The notes: generated by a model not told the origin, from the sequence alone. A DNA stretch of 64,000 nucleotides from Xiphydria camelus (GCA_963678675.1 OY783197.1:1150400-1214399), one strand, 5' to 3'; counted from the first letter of the stretch, positions 10,985 to 22,574 are shown. Translations and numbers: made by a program.

Positions 10985-11733
10985 TACAGATTACATAGCT
11001 TTCGATACTTCTGGAACATAGAAATGATCTCGATGATTATGTGAAAACTACAGCGAACTGTGGAACGTTCCTTATTCGTCTCCGTCTATTTCAGCATCCA
11101 CGGTAGACGCTGAATATCCGATATCGACGACGGATATATAATATATTATATATATGTACATATATTGGAACATACGCGTGGAGGACGATATATGCGATAG
11201 CGACTGGGATGGAACGGATGGAAAGAACCCCTTGAAATATATCCACGTGTATATTGATTGATATCCTCTATTCGTGAGATGATAAAGGAGACACGAGAAA
11301 CTTATAAGATCATCTTTGCTGCAACGAGAGGAAAATATAGTTCGACCGACGATATTTTAACTATATTGGAAGGAAGCCCGTGACCTCAAACTTATTTTAT
11401 ATTGTAGTTTATATAAATCGTGCGGCGGACTATATATTATATTATTTTTGTAAGCAGAAACAACCACTATCTGTTATAATTTCGCACATAACGAACCAAT
11501 TTTACACAAATATTCGTTATTTCGAGTATATTAATTGAGAAGAATATTTTTAATATACTTTCTTTTCGTCAATTTTACTATAAAACAATTATGAAGACCA
11601 GAAATTATAATTTATGCGATTGTAAACCGTTCATTATGATCGTATCTGTCATGATTTCACATACGACGAATGAATTTAATACAGATTATTGCCATTTTGA
11701 GTACGTTGATCAAAACAAATATTTTTAATATTA

Positions 11734-13463
11734 CACTGTAAGTCATTTTGGGGGTCATGAAGAGGGTATTAAAATCTGACTTCAGTTTATGTTCCGGGCT
11801 GGTTTACCATTAACAAAACTGATTTTGGTTTGGTTGTTGCTGCTCAGTTAAGCATTTTTTTCAATTTTGTAGTTTTTAGGGAGTATGAAGGGAAAACGGT
11901 CATTATTAAATTTAAAAAAAATGTTTTTTTTCACAAAATAGTTGTGGTGGGGGTTTTTAGGTACGAGGAATTCATTTCCGATATTTATATTTGCTAAAAA
12001 CATCCGCTAGAGGGTGCTACAGATAAATTTCCTATAAACTTTACGTATTTTCTATGAAAGATCATGTTTGTTTTGTATATTTTAATATCATTTTCTCATT
12101 ATTTGTTTCATTTACTCATTTTTATAGTATAAAATTTTGAATATCGAAACCAGAAAGTGATGAACAGGGTGAGAGATTTCACCAAGTGTGCATGCCTTTT
12201 GAAGGTAAAGAATGCTTTTACGGTTTATAACATTAATGTAATAAATTTTGTCTTTTTTTTTATATTTCATACATTTTTTAGCACGTTATCAAGGAAAGAA
12301 ATTAAATTCTATGATCGCCAATCTATGCAGGACTTTCAGACGTGATGCTGACGCATATGATACAGATAGACCGTGAGATAATGACAGATTCTGGTGCCCC
12401 ATTTTCGCATACAAGCCTCAAAGAGGGTTGAAAAGTACTTCGATTTTGAGTAGAATGAAGGGAAATTTACGAATGGTCCCTGGGGATAACATATGAAAAA
12501 TTCGATTTTTCTTAATAAAAAAATAAAAGGTACGTCTTGCCCATTTTTTCACGCCAGCCTTGTTCACTAAATGATTAATTAATAAAACCTGGCTTCGGAA
12601 ATCAAAGGCTTGTGTGGGAAAATCGGTCAGAATCTCGATTTTTCCTTACAAGATTACGCCCTTATTTCAATCCTTTAGCCACCTGCAACACTCAAGCCTT
12701 TGGTTTTCCGAAGCCAGGTTTTATTAATTAATCATTTAGTGAACAAGGCTTGCGTGAAAAAATGGGCGAGATACCTTTTATTTTTTTGTTAAGAAAAATT
12801 TAATTTTGCATATGTTATCCCCAGGGACCATTCGTAAATTTCCCTTCATTTTACTCAAAATCGAAGTACTTTTCAACCCTCTTCGAGGCTTGTATGTGAA
12901 AATGGGGCACCAGAATCTGTCACTATCTGACGGACTAACAATAAGACGAGGAGAGTGAAATAGAAGCGGAGGCTGCTGAAGGCGAAGAAGAAGAAAACCG
13001 CTCTGTAATTTATAGTAGCGACAGCGACTAAGAATAAATAATAAACACTTTTAAAAATATTTTTTCTTTTTTTTTAATTTTTATTATTTGCAAAAAAAAG
13101 GAGCAAATAAAACAGAAATAGTAAGAAAATGTATGAAAATATATAAAACAAGCATGATCTTTCATAGAAAATACGTAAAGTTTATAGGAAACTTATCTGT
13201 AGCGCCATCTGGCGGATATTTTTAGCAAAAATAAAATTCCTCGTACCTAAAAACCCCCACCACAACTATTTTGTGAAAAAAAACATTGTTTTTAAATTTA
13301 ATAATGACCGTTTTCTCTTCATATTTCCTAAAACTACAAAATTGAAAAAAAAACGCTTAACTGAGCAGCAAAAACCAAACCAAAATCAGTTTTGTTAATG
13401 GTAGACCAGCCCGAAACATAAACTGAAGTCAGATTTCAATACCCAATTTAGTGATTTACTGTG
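11734..13463. mobile_element. Large palindromic element (1.73 kb) inserted in a tandem array (family J)
   Basis: The outer arms (11734-12119 and 13101-13463) pair over about 370 bp, e.g. CTGACTTCAGTTTATGTTCC with CATAAACTGAAGTCAG and GATCATGTTTGTTTTGTATA with AAAACAAGCATGATC. The tips are CACTGTAAGTCA and GATTTACTGTG, and TTA lies outside both. A second palindrome (12350-12955) sits inside. Between inner and outer arms at 12945-13031 is a 28-codon acidic open frame ending in TAA, followed by AATAAA, possibly a transposase relic. Confidence 0.78.
12350..12955. repeat. Inner palindrome of the 1.73-kb element
   Basis: The arms pair as GACAGATTCTGGTGCCCCAT with GGGGCACCAGAATCTGTC, AAATTTACGAATGGTCCCTG with GGGACCATTCGTAAATTTC, and TTAATTAATAAAACCTGGC with GCCAGGTTTTATTAATTAA. 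The loop is about 90 bp. Similarity outside the obvious arms (CCGTGAGATA and TATCTGACGG) suggests it was once a separate insertion. Confidence 0.75.
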
Positions 13464-14617
13464 TTATATATATTCTCTTTTCGTCAATTTCACCATAAAA
13501 GAATTACGAAGAGCAGAAATTATAATTCAGAGACGATTATATAAATCTGCCATAATTTCACACATAACAAATCAATTTAATACAGATTATCATTATTTTG
13601 AGTATATCGATGAAGACCATTTGGAATGTATTTCTTTCGTTAATTTTACTATAAAATAATTAAGAAGATGAGAAATTATGATATAAACGACTATAAATCT
13701 TTCACTATGATTGTATAAATCAAAAAATCACATCTCTCCTCTCCGTATTCCGCGACATGGAAACGTTGCAGCGTAAACTAGAACTTCGCTGTAGACTGTT
13801 CTATTGATATAATAAGGTAGGGAAAGTTTGCCGGTTGTACCATACGCGCGCGTCTAATATCGCATCCCAAAGTTTTTGGAGCAACAATAAGATTTAAACG
13901 GGTATACCGTATTCAACCCGGAGGCAGCGTTCGTCAGGTAGTACAAACTCTTCGTACACGCTTCCCGGAGGCTCCTCGCAGAATTCTACGACTGCAGTTC
14001 TGCTCGTCCAATTATTATTGGACGCTGGTCCTCCTTTAATCGAGCCTTCTCCCTCCGTCGCACTTCGATACGTTACGGATACGACACGGGAAAGTGAAAC
14101 TAATTTTGAAGATACTTAATCCGTGCCCCCCGTGCCGAAGGGGGTGGAACGGACGAGCGGCTAGGAGATGAGCGAGCGAGGGGGAAGCGTGGGTGAGCTT
14201 CCAAGTTTGATGGAATATGATGGACGAGCTTGAAAAACTCGCGTTATTGCTACACGAGAAACCGACGAGCGGGAGCTGGAGAAAAAGAACTCTGATTCTG
14301 AAGTATCCCATCGGTAACTTCTTCGGGGGAGGTGTAAGGAATGGAGGCTTAGACGCGTTGGGCCACGTGTCGGGTCGATCGATCGAACCGCGCGTCACGG
14401 GGTAGGATTTTATTTATAAATAGCCCATCTCATAGCCGGCAGCGTTTGGGTAAGTGGCTTTATCTTTTTTTAGCGTCTGATCGTCCCGCGATTACGTATC
14501 GGAGAATTTATCGGAAAATCGAGACGAATATGTTTGGCGGTTTTTAAATTTTTGAGAAGTAATCGTACGTAGGGGTACTGTAATGATAATATACATTTTA
14601 TTATATTATATATAATT

Positions 14618-14966
14618 TACATTATACCATCGCGTCATTTTCCCAGAAGCTGATCTTACTGATCGGCTATCGTAAATTCGTTAAAATAAATACTACAATT
14701 ATAATATATATTATACTAATAACAACGCTATTATTATAATATTATAATTACTACAATATTTATATTTACAATATAACATAAGTATAAGTATTATAAATGA
14801 AATTTGATGATTATAATATGATTATTTACATGATTATAATATGTATTGGACTTACAGTATCCATACTGTAAGTATGAATACAAAAATTATAATATATTAA
14901 AATGAATTTAAGACAGCTTATCAGTAGGATCAGCTTCTGGGGAGATAACGCGATGGTATAATTTGA
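14618..14966. mobile_element. AT-rich fold-back element (about 350 bp)
   Basis: The left end ATTATACCATCGCGTCATTT and CCCAGAAGCTGATCTTACTG pair with CAGTAGGATCAGCTTCTGGG and ACGCGATGGTATAATTT at the right. The 220-bp centre is almost pure A and T, with repeated ATTATAATAT and a smaller hairpin (CTTACAGTATCC with ACTGTAAGTATG). I see no other copy. Confidence 0.7.
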
Positions 14967-16120
14967 ATTTTTTGCACAAAGATGATGAATTTCAACGTAG
15001 AGATAGGTTTAGATATTTTTAAATTGCGCAAACATAAGTACATGCATGAATCTGCTCAACGTGTGGGAATAAGGAATGACGCGAATTACGCTTTGTAAAA
15101 AGATGCGATTGATTAACCTCGGGTCGCCTGCCTCGCGCGCGTAATATCGAAGGAAGGGAAACGCGTCGTCTTCCACGAGTTGATAACAAGCTGGATGACG
15201 TTGGTCCATAGACTTAAGCTGCTTACAGGTACCCAATTATAATTGGCGCTTAATACCGACGCTAATCCTTCAATGGGGAGATTATTATCGTGCATCTCTC
15301 CGAGGGTTCGACTTTCTCGACTAATTCCTTTTGATTGGACGATTAAACTGTTAGGAAACAAATATACATTTTTCTAAGTCATCAGGAGGATTATCAGCTG
15401 AATTTAATAAGCCCGCTTGGAGGGCTCCGATTACGGGATTGACGATGAGGGGAGGAAAAATTCTTATCCTCTCTCTTCGCACGATCGAAAACCGCTTTCT
15501 ATGTTTGAGGAAGAGTTACGGAAGAGTCCAATCGATTCTTAAATTGGAGTATTAACACGTCAAGTGGGCTGGCGTTCGAAAGCAGAATTTTACAGAGAGA
15601 ATAAGTACACCAATGTGAAAGTACTTATAATGATGCTCTAATATTTTTAGGGCTGTTTCATATCGACACACGGTAAATTAGTTCAGACCAAACGAGAAGA
15701 GCCCAACTAAGTTAACAGAAAAGGTGTGCCTATCGATCGATGCTGAATCTCGCCACTAATGTCCAAGAAGACAGGAATAAAAAAAAACAAACGTGTAATA
15801 ACTGTAAAGTACCGAGCATACACTTCAATGGAAAAACTTGAAGTATATTCTTAGATTCAGACGTCCAAGATAAACGGAACAATTTTCAAAAGCAAAGACA
15901 AATAGTACAAAGTTTCGAAAAACTGTACGGCGCTTATTACTCCATGGAATTCTTTGCTAATTATGGAAATGGTCTCTAGATATCGAGTTTATCTAGAAGC
16001 TGATATAAAAATCATGTTACAGACTTATAAATTCAAATAATAAAGATAATGAGTTTGTAAAACAAATACGATAATAAAAGATAAAGATATAATCTATTAT
16101 ATAATTTCTATTGCACGTTG

Positions 16121-16373
16121 CACCGAGAAAAACAATTTATTTATCATTAATACAGGTTTGTATAAATATGGCAAAATAAAAATTTTATTGGATCAAGTAA
16201 ACATTCGTTAACTATTGCGATATTTATTTGACACAATTCGATCCTTTGAGGCAATCATTTGAATGAAATAAACATTGTAATAATTAATACATGTTTTCTC
16301 GTCCGAACGAAATATTTATTTCGCCGCATTCGAAATTACATCTATTAATTATTAATAAATAATCTTCTCGGTG
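16121..16373. mobile_element. TA-type element, family C, copy 3
   Basis: The tips are CACCGAGAAAAACAATTTAT and AATAAATAATCTTCTCGGTG, with TA on the right. The internal ATATGGCAAAATAAAAATTT and ATATTTATTTCGCCGCATTC match the other copies. Confidence 0.78.
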
Positions 16374-16374
16374 T

Positions 16375-17375
16375 AAGAGAGAGAATACAAATCTGCCTCT
16401 AAATTAGAATTATTGTTACCACACACACATACGTGGGGTCCATACGATTGTACGACTTCGTAATTTGCTCCGCGATGCGGAAGAAAGAGTCGGGATCATT
16501 TTGCGCGGGAGAAAGCATTCGTTTTACGTAGCGAAATACGCATGAGTTTTATATAGCGTAGGTGTATTTTATGAGGCTATGTGTGCAAGCTCGCAAACAT
16601 ACTCGCCCGCGTCTGCGAATCTCAGCCTTTCCCACTCTTTCGATTGTATTTCATTTCGTCGAATAGCTCATTGTGCGAAGTAGCTTTTATGCGCGCGGGA
16701 AGGAGAATTCCCCAGTAACTTTGGCATAAAAGGCTTTTATCTTACGCATTCCATTTTCTGCCATTGGTATTTCGATTTCAATTCACCGATGGCGGTGGTG
16801 GTGGTGGTGTCCCAATTGCGGCCAGGGGAATCGGGGCTTAAAGGTCTATTTCCACATGGCCGGACTAAAAGATCAGTTAATGAATTTAAACGGACGTGTT
16901 CTTCCCAGGCGGAAGAGTTTTATATATTTTATATACGATCCATATGTGAAATTTAGCCTCCGCGTGTCTTTTCGTTCATGCCTCGTGGACCCACACACGT
17001 TTTTTTTTCTCTTTTGCAACGATCGCTTTTCTTCTTCATCTAAAAGAAGAGCAATGTTTGCTGATTAATTGTTGCACTACAATATAGGAGTTAACCCGGT
17101 TCTCGTATTTCAAGAATTATTGTTACCACGGCACTGGCCTCCGGCCACGTAGTAATAGACCTTAAAGCGTCAGCCGGAGCAATGCGAAACGATCACTCAA
17201 CGGGCGTTCGAAAATCTTTTTTCGAGTATGAAAACGTTAGAGCTTTATCCTGATCTGATAGTTGAACAAATCTGTCGGATCATCTTGCAGCCTCAAAGGA
17301 GAGAGGGACAGAGAGAAAAAGAATCAATGGGACACCCCTAAGCCACTGTACCATCACAGTAGGTAGCACACTCAC
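16375..17375. other. Unique DNA downstream of the 228-bp exon (minus-strand sense)
   Basis: On the minus strand this begins with the donor GTGAGTGTGC and is inferred intron. It holds a short (GGT)n run near 16795-16811, a pyrimidine run at 17010 and a fragment of a family B end (16904-16955). No exon is recognisable. Confidence 0.4.
16904..16955 (+). mobile_element. CCCAGGCGG family (B), left end only
   Basis: It reads CCCAGGCGGAAGAGTTTTAT and TATACGATCCATATGTG, then changes to AAATTTAGCCTC, which resembles the right tip of the GAGGCTAAAC family. It looks like a solo end or a deletion joint between a family B element and a nested insertion. Confidence 0.6.
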
Positions 17376-17603
17376 CGTTGTACTGCTGCGCCAGGATGGA
17401 CGCAAAGACCTGCCCCGGACTTCGGGCACCCCTGCCACTTGCGGAGGGTGGTCCCACGCCATGGCGCGTGTTATCCTCCTCGTCGCTGCTCGACGGAGGA
17501 CCACCGCCAAAACCGCGCCGTTCCCGCCATTCGAGGGACCGTTGCCGGCGCAGCCCACGGCCCCCGCGGCCCAGTGTTCCCTCCCCGTCCATCACTGCGG
17601 CAT
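17376..17603 (-). CDS. Internal coding exon of an unrecognised minus-strand gene (228 bp)
   Basis: On the minus strand the exon is preceded by an acceptor (CGTATTTGCAG) and followed by a good donor (G then GTGAGTGTGC). It begins with two bases of a split codon, holds 75 full codons and ends one base into the next; 2+225+1 equals 228. The frame is open throughout, while the frame that reads TGC CGC AGT stops inside. The peptide starts AAVMDGEGTLGRGG, has a basic RRQRSLEWRERR stretch, then GGGPPSSSDEEDN, and ends RSPGQVFASILAQQYN. It looks like a flexible cytoplasmic linker with possible phosphosites: Gly, Arg and Ser rich, without membrane segment or catalytic motif. The phase matches the upstream exon at 30375-30436, the split codon becoming TAT (Tyr). 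The ATG at MDGEG could also be a start if the upstream part is untranslated. I do not recognise the family. Confidence 0.68.
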
Positions 17604-17805
17604 CTGCAAATACGATAATTGCGATCAGAGACGAGGAATGCCTCGGAATGTCGATCATCGATCGAGTGCCGCGCCTCTTTCTCCGGACGAGAGGGTCGTG
17701 CTTCGTCGCGACCGTCGAAGATTATAGCGAGGCTACGCGACGTAAAAGTAGCGTCGTACGAAAACGCTGGCAATTCAATTAAAGGAAACAAATACTCCTG
17801 TTTAT

Positions 17806-17825
17806 CGTCGACGACGACGACGACG
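17806..17825. repeat. Short (GAC)n run
   Basis: About six CGA or GAC repeats, 200 bp upstream of the 228-bp exon in minus-strand sense. Confidence 0.75.
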
Positions 17826-18430
17826 TGAGCTGGCGACGGAATTGGACGGGGAATTTGCTCGGCAAATATTACGTAAAAATTTAATTAAACGGAAGTAAAA
17901 TACAAACGGCCCCCGCGATACGTATAAGCGACGCGGCGACGGGAGACCCGGTCGCTGTGGGTATCGATTTAATAAGTGCCGCGGTTATCGCGGTTTCATT
18001 TCCATGTACTTCTTTCTTTTTCGTCTCCATCGGTATCGCCGCGCGCGTCCCTCCTTTTATTTTCCTCGTCCTTCGCTCTCCCTACGCATGAGCCCTCTCG
18101 CGGTAATATATCCGATATTGCTATTGGCGCGGCAAATAAAGGAGGGCGGGGGAATTGTAATGAAATTTTGTTAGATTCTTTTTAGCATTGATCCGTGCAA
18201 TCGAGGGGCCTGTATGCAAAAGTGTTTAAGTGCATTTTCGGTAGGTCTGAAATAACTGGCTTTAAAGTTCGCTTGAATTGAAAGCCAATTAATTCAGACC
18301 TGCCAAAAATGCACTTGAACTCTTTTACTTCTAGGCCCCTCAATTGTCGTTATCAAAGAAAGCTTCAGGAAACTATAGTTTCACTCACAAGTGTCTTACG
18401 GAACGAATAAATTAATAAAGCATATATATG

Positions 18431-19260
18431 CAGGGTGCAATGGCCAAGAGGGCTGAAACAAGAGGAGCCTGATTCTGTTCAGAGTTTATACACTGACCAA
18501 TATGATATGAGTTCTTACGATCCCCTTACCTTAACAAAGAATTGACAGTCGAATGGGTTCTAAAGAACGGGGATCGCAGGAAGTCGTGTCATTTGTGTGG
18601 TCACTGTATATTCAAAAAAAATCTAATGGGAAGAACCATAATTCTATATTTGTTCTAAGCAGTGAGATTCTGGTTATATGATGTGTATTCGAGGAAGCTT
18701 GACACAGGAGACACACGAATGCGAGAGAGAATGTATGGCGAGTGCATAAGAGCCTCTCTGTTGCATATTTCCCTAGACTTGTCCGGCTTGAAGTCGTTAT
18801 GCGACAGAGAGGTTCTTATGCACTCGCCACATGTTTTCTGACGCACCTGCGTATCTTCTATGTCAAGCTTCCTCGAATACACACTGTATGCAGTAACAAG
18901 AAATCAGGATCGCTGCAACCAAGTCATCTCGTGTAGAATGGTTATTGAATCTTCCCAACATTTTTTTTTTATATATAGTTGAGAGTAACATGTAATAATA
19001 TTATTGATTTACTTTCGTGGTTAATTCAACCATGATGCATATCTATCATAACCTACAACCACATTGTTACTGTTACATGACCACAGAACAAAAATTATTT
19101 CGACTGAATGTATGGTGTATTCAACCGTAAGTATGGTACTAATAGCAAGGAAAATTCCACCTCGTGATTATGGTTGGTTTTGCTCACTTATCTCTCGGTG
19201 CATTAACTCTGAACAGAATTAGGCTCCTCCTATTTCAGCCCTCTTGACCATTACACCCTG
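18431..19260. mobile_element. Multi-hairpin fold-back element with CAGGGTG ends (830 bp)
   Basis: The terminal inverted repeats match at 45 of 50 bases by my count, opening CAGGGTGCAATGGCCAAGAG and closing CTCTTGACCATTACACCCTG before TATA. Inside are at least two further hairpins. One is at 18485-18614 (CACTGACCAATATGA pairing with the GTGTGGTCACTG arm). The other is at 18667-18910 (TGTGTATTCGAGGAAGCTTG with CAAGCTTCCTCGAATACAC, and GCGAGTGCATAAGAGCCTCT with GAGGTTCTTATGCACTCGC). Confidence 0.82.
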
Positions 19261-19710
19261 TATAATTGGAGAATTGAAACGCACTATTGGAATTGTTAGT
19301 AATATCGTACGCGAGGGAAAACGTGCCATCGTGCATCGTCGCACGTCTCCTTCAGCCACTTTCCTCGAGTACTTCAATGGCCGTTAACGGGTGGCCTCCT
19401 CCTCTATACACGAGGGTGCTTTGCGGTGTTTTGTTTTGTCACCCTCTTTCGCGCCTTCTTTCGGCCACCTAAGCGAGGCGTATGTACACACGAGAGGCGC
19501 CCTAAATGCATTTTAAGGACTCCGCGCACTGAATCGATTGCGGGAACGCATCGTCGTCGGGTGTCGCGAATGCAGACAGACCCTCGAGCTATACCAATTT
19601 CCTTTTCAATTAGACGGCGTTTTAGCGCCGGCTCTCTGTTTCGCGGCGGCGACTACGGAGCTAGGGTATTTCGACCCTCGTTGAATTTTTTACGGGGGTG
19701 AATAATCGCC

Positions 19711-19738
19711 CCTCTCTCTCTCTTTCTCTCTCTCTCTG
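19711..19738. repeat. (TC)n microsatellite
   Basis: A CT run broken once by an extra T (CTCTTTCTC). Confidence 0.88.
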
Positions 19739-19884
19739 ATCTTTCAAAATCCCTTCTCTCCCTGTGCAGAGGACGATAAGGGACGAGGAATTCGTACGAA
19801 GCGTCGAGAGGAGACGAAATTTAGTAGAGAGGATTTGAAGAGTTTCGTATTATCAACACGTTGCCTGCAATGCAACCGATACAA

Positions 19885-20140
19885 CACCAAGAAAACAGTT
19901 TATTAATAGTTAATAAATGTAATTTTAAATACGGCGAAATAAATAAATTATATTATTAGGAGAACGAAATATACGTTAATTCTTGAAATGTTTATTTCAT
20001 TTGAACGGCACCCTCAAAGGATAAAATTATGCCAAATAAATATTGTAATAGTGAATGAATGTTTATATGGTTCAATACAATGTTTATTTCGCCATATTCA
20101 AATAAACATTGATTAATTACAAATAAACTGCCTTCTCGGT
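19885..20140. mobile_element. TA-type element, family C, copy 4
   Basis: The tips are CACCAAGAAAACAGTTTATT and AAATAAACTGCCTTCTCGGT. The internal TTTTAAATACGGCGAAATAA and TGTTTATTTCGCCATATTCA are inverted counterparts. Confidence 0.78.
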
Positions 20141-20891
20141 ATACGAGATACTGATTAAACGATGGTTTATTAAATTACGAAGATGATTTAAAACTTCTAC
20201 TCCAAATAATAAACTACAAATTTGAACTGTAAATAATAATTGAATAAACGACCAATCGCTTTGTAAGCAAAATCTATTTCTCTAAATCCAAGTCCACATA
20301 TGAGTAACGTCTATGTGAACTATTATCACGTGCTGGATTATTCAAAATTACTGCTTCTCCTCTATAAATATAAGTAAATAAATTATAAATACACAAAATC
20401 CCAAGGAATAAAGTTCGCCCCGATCGAGCGATAAAACAAATAGTTCGTCGCCCCTTGGAGTCCCACTCCCGTTAATTCAGTCGCGTCTCGCTAGACTGAA
20501 GTTTCTATCGTTTCGAGAAGGTTCTCGATCCCCCAGACTAGACGGCTCTTTCGAGAGACAGGTACTTCGTCGAAGAAGCATTTCTTTGTACAGCTCAGCC
20601 GGTTCCGCACTCTATAAGCGACTAAACCTTATATACTAGTACTTCAAGGCTCGTCTGGCGCAAGAAGAGGGCGGGCCAATATCCTCTCTAATCAGTGACG
20701 AGGTCTTCTCCTCGAGAATCGAAGTGGATCCCATCTTTAGCTCATTTCTGCTGTACGCGAAGAAATAACGCGTCTTCAAATCGTCACGTACAGCGATAAG
20801 TGTGACTATTCGGTAAATTGAAAAGAAATTCTTGCGCTCTGAGAAAAATAACTTGGTCAATTTAACCGAAGTCCTGGAGTCGATGATCAAA

Positions 20892-21382
20892 CCCAGGCGG
20901 AAATGTTCTGCATCATATGAGGCTAAACTTACTCGCCAGGAAAAAAACTCGAATCGCTATTATCTCATTTATTTATGAGCTTTTGGCTCATATTTGCATT
21001 ATACTTCTTCGAAGATTAGTACATTTTTATCTACAACACAGTTTCATATCGACGTAGGTCAAAAATTCATTGATAATGAGATGATAGAGATTCGAGTTTG
21101 TTTGCTGACGAGTAAATTTAGCCTCGTGTGGTATATTTTGTATACGATCCATATGTGAATTTTATCATATATGAATTATAATACATATTATGTATTTTAT
21201 AATATCATTTCCATATCAACCATATGAAGATTATATATCCTACATATATCTGGATTGTTAAAAATATTTGTATAATCCCTGTATAGTTCATACATGTGGT
21301 CAATATTGAGATCATATATAATCCACATATGGATCATATACAAACTATATAATACATAATATATAGAACTTTTCCGTTTGGG
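20892..21382. mobile_element. CCCAGGCGG family (B) element nested in family G
   Basis: The left tip is CCCAGGCGGAAATGTTCT and the right tip AGAACTTTTCCGTTTGGG. After the inner insertion it continues TATTTTGTATACGATCCATA and, near the right end, CCACATATGGATCATATAC. A two-base AA lies on both flanks and may be the target duplication. Confidence 0.75.
20919..21125. mobile_element. GAGGCTAAAC family (L) element nested in family B
   Basis: The left end reads GAGGCTAAACTTACTCGCCA and the right end GACGAGTAAATTTAGCCTC. Next come GAATCGCTATTATCTCATTT and its counterpart AATGAGATGATAGAGATTCG. The centre keeps TTTATGAGCTTTTGGCTCAT. Other copies are at 22802-23004 (complete), 22575-22690 and 62740-62885 (partial). 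Confidence 0.75.
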
Positions 21383-22090
21383 AACCGTTTGGAAATATGG
21401 ATCCCCCATCTGTGTTTGGTTAAACTGACAACTTTTTGCTTAAATAACTAAACTTTTGGTTGGAATGACTAAAAATTCAATTAGAATAACAAATATTTCG
21501 TTCAATTGACTAGTACTTTGATTAGAATAACTAAACGCGTTTAACTGGATGCATTTCGTAATTTTAACCTAATTATTTTCTCAGCGTAACAGCGAAAGTC
21601 TCTACGATATTCTTTCTCGAATTACACCCCATTGCTTCCTCGACGATCATTCTCGATAACGCAAAAGTATACGACGATACGAGCGTTACAAGAATGTGGA
21701 TGTCTGCATACTTTGACGTCGCGTTTATAACGTCGCCCCCTTATCTCCGCGATCGAGAGTAACGCACTAATAGAACATTTTTACAGGTGGCCGTAAAAGG
21801 CGCAACGAGTGTCGTGCTGTTGCCGTAATTTATAACGCGATGAGACGTTAAGGGCCGATGATATAACGGGTGGAGTAAAATATGAGATGCTTCGAGGGAT
21901 GGCTGACGCAGACTAGCGAACCACGCGGCTAGCTGGCACTATACGCCGCGGTACGTCCTAACTATTAATACTGTCGACATAAAACGCTAGACGTCATAAA
22001 GGGAACGTATAGGTATGGCTAAGCGGTCGCTCCTTCTGAGCTATCCAACGTATAAAGTATATAAGCGCGGCGTATACGCGCAGTCCTGAA

Positions 22091-22160
22091 CGAAGCTGCG
22101 TTTGAAATTGAATACTTCAACTTGCAAATGTCATCGTCAATTATTGCATCCGTATATTAT
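22091..22160 (+). repeat. Inverted pair of a 70-bp sequence, copy 1
   Basis: It reads CGAAGCTGCGTTTGAAATTG, CAACTTGCAAATGTCATCG and CATCCGTATATTATTAC. The reverse of this occurs at 25290-25360, about 3.2 kb away. Confidence 0.7.
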
Positions 22161-22574
22161 TACAGATCCTCGTCGTTGTCTCCCCTTCGTCGCTCGTTAA
22201 ATTCGTCGCACATGAATATTTTTATCGCGCCGCTATCCCAAGCAGCGATATTTTAATAATTGCGCGCGTCGAATAATTGGACGAGCGTTGTGCATTCGAT
22301 GAATAAATTAACGCTCCTTAATTAAGATACTTATTCGGTATTGTGTTTATATGCTTATAATTATATATTTATCAAACTTGTCATTATCTTATTATTTATC
22401 AATTTTTGACATATATCGATGGAGGATTTGGTTATAAATAAAAAGGTAAGTGTTTCGCGCCTCGCCTCGTAGTATTTGGGGAGTGTGGATTATTAATTCT
22501 AAGATAGACTTTCTATCTTAAACGTATCTTTCGGACGATTTCATCTCTAAAATTAAAAAAAAATTATATATTTT

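Larger units (their letters stand above)
11470..13735. repeat. Tandem array of about three 172-176 bp units, split by a palindrome
   Basis: Units start TCTGTTATAATTTCGCACAT (11470), TCTGTCATGATTTCACATAC (11645) and TCTGCCATAATTTCACACAT (13546). Each continues with TACAGATTAT, a TTTTGAGTA motif, a CTTTCGTCAATTT-like stretch and AGAAATTATAAT. The second unit is interrupted at 11734 by the 1.7-kb palindrome and resumes at 13464. Removing the insert restores the period. Confidence 0.75.
20836..21586. mobile_element. Family G element split by nested insertions
   Basis: The left part (20836-20891) reads GAGAAAAATAACTTGGTCAA to CGATGATCAAA. The right part (21383-21586) reads AACCGTTTGGAAATATGGAT and ends ATTATTTTCTCAGCG before TA. 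Joined, the parts follow the order of the complete family G copies. The 491 bp between them is a CCCAGGCGG element that itself holds another insertion. Confidence 0.75.

Noticed and set aside
22010..22060. tRNA-like A box (TGGCTAAGCGG)
   Set aside because: No B box (GGTTCRANTCC) or cloverleaf pairing within the next 100 bases.
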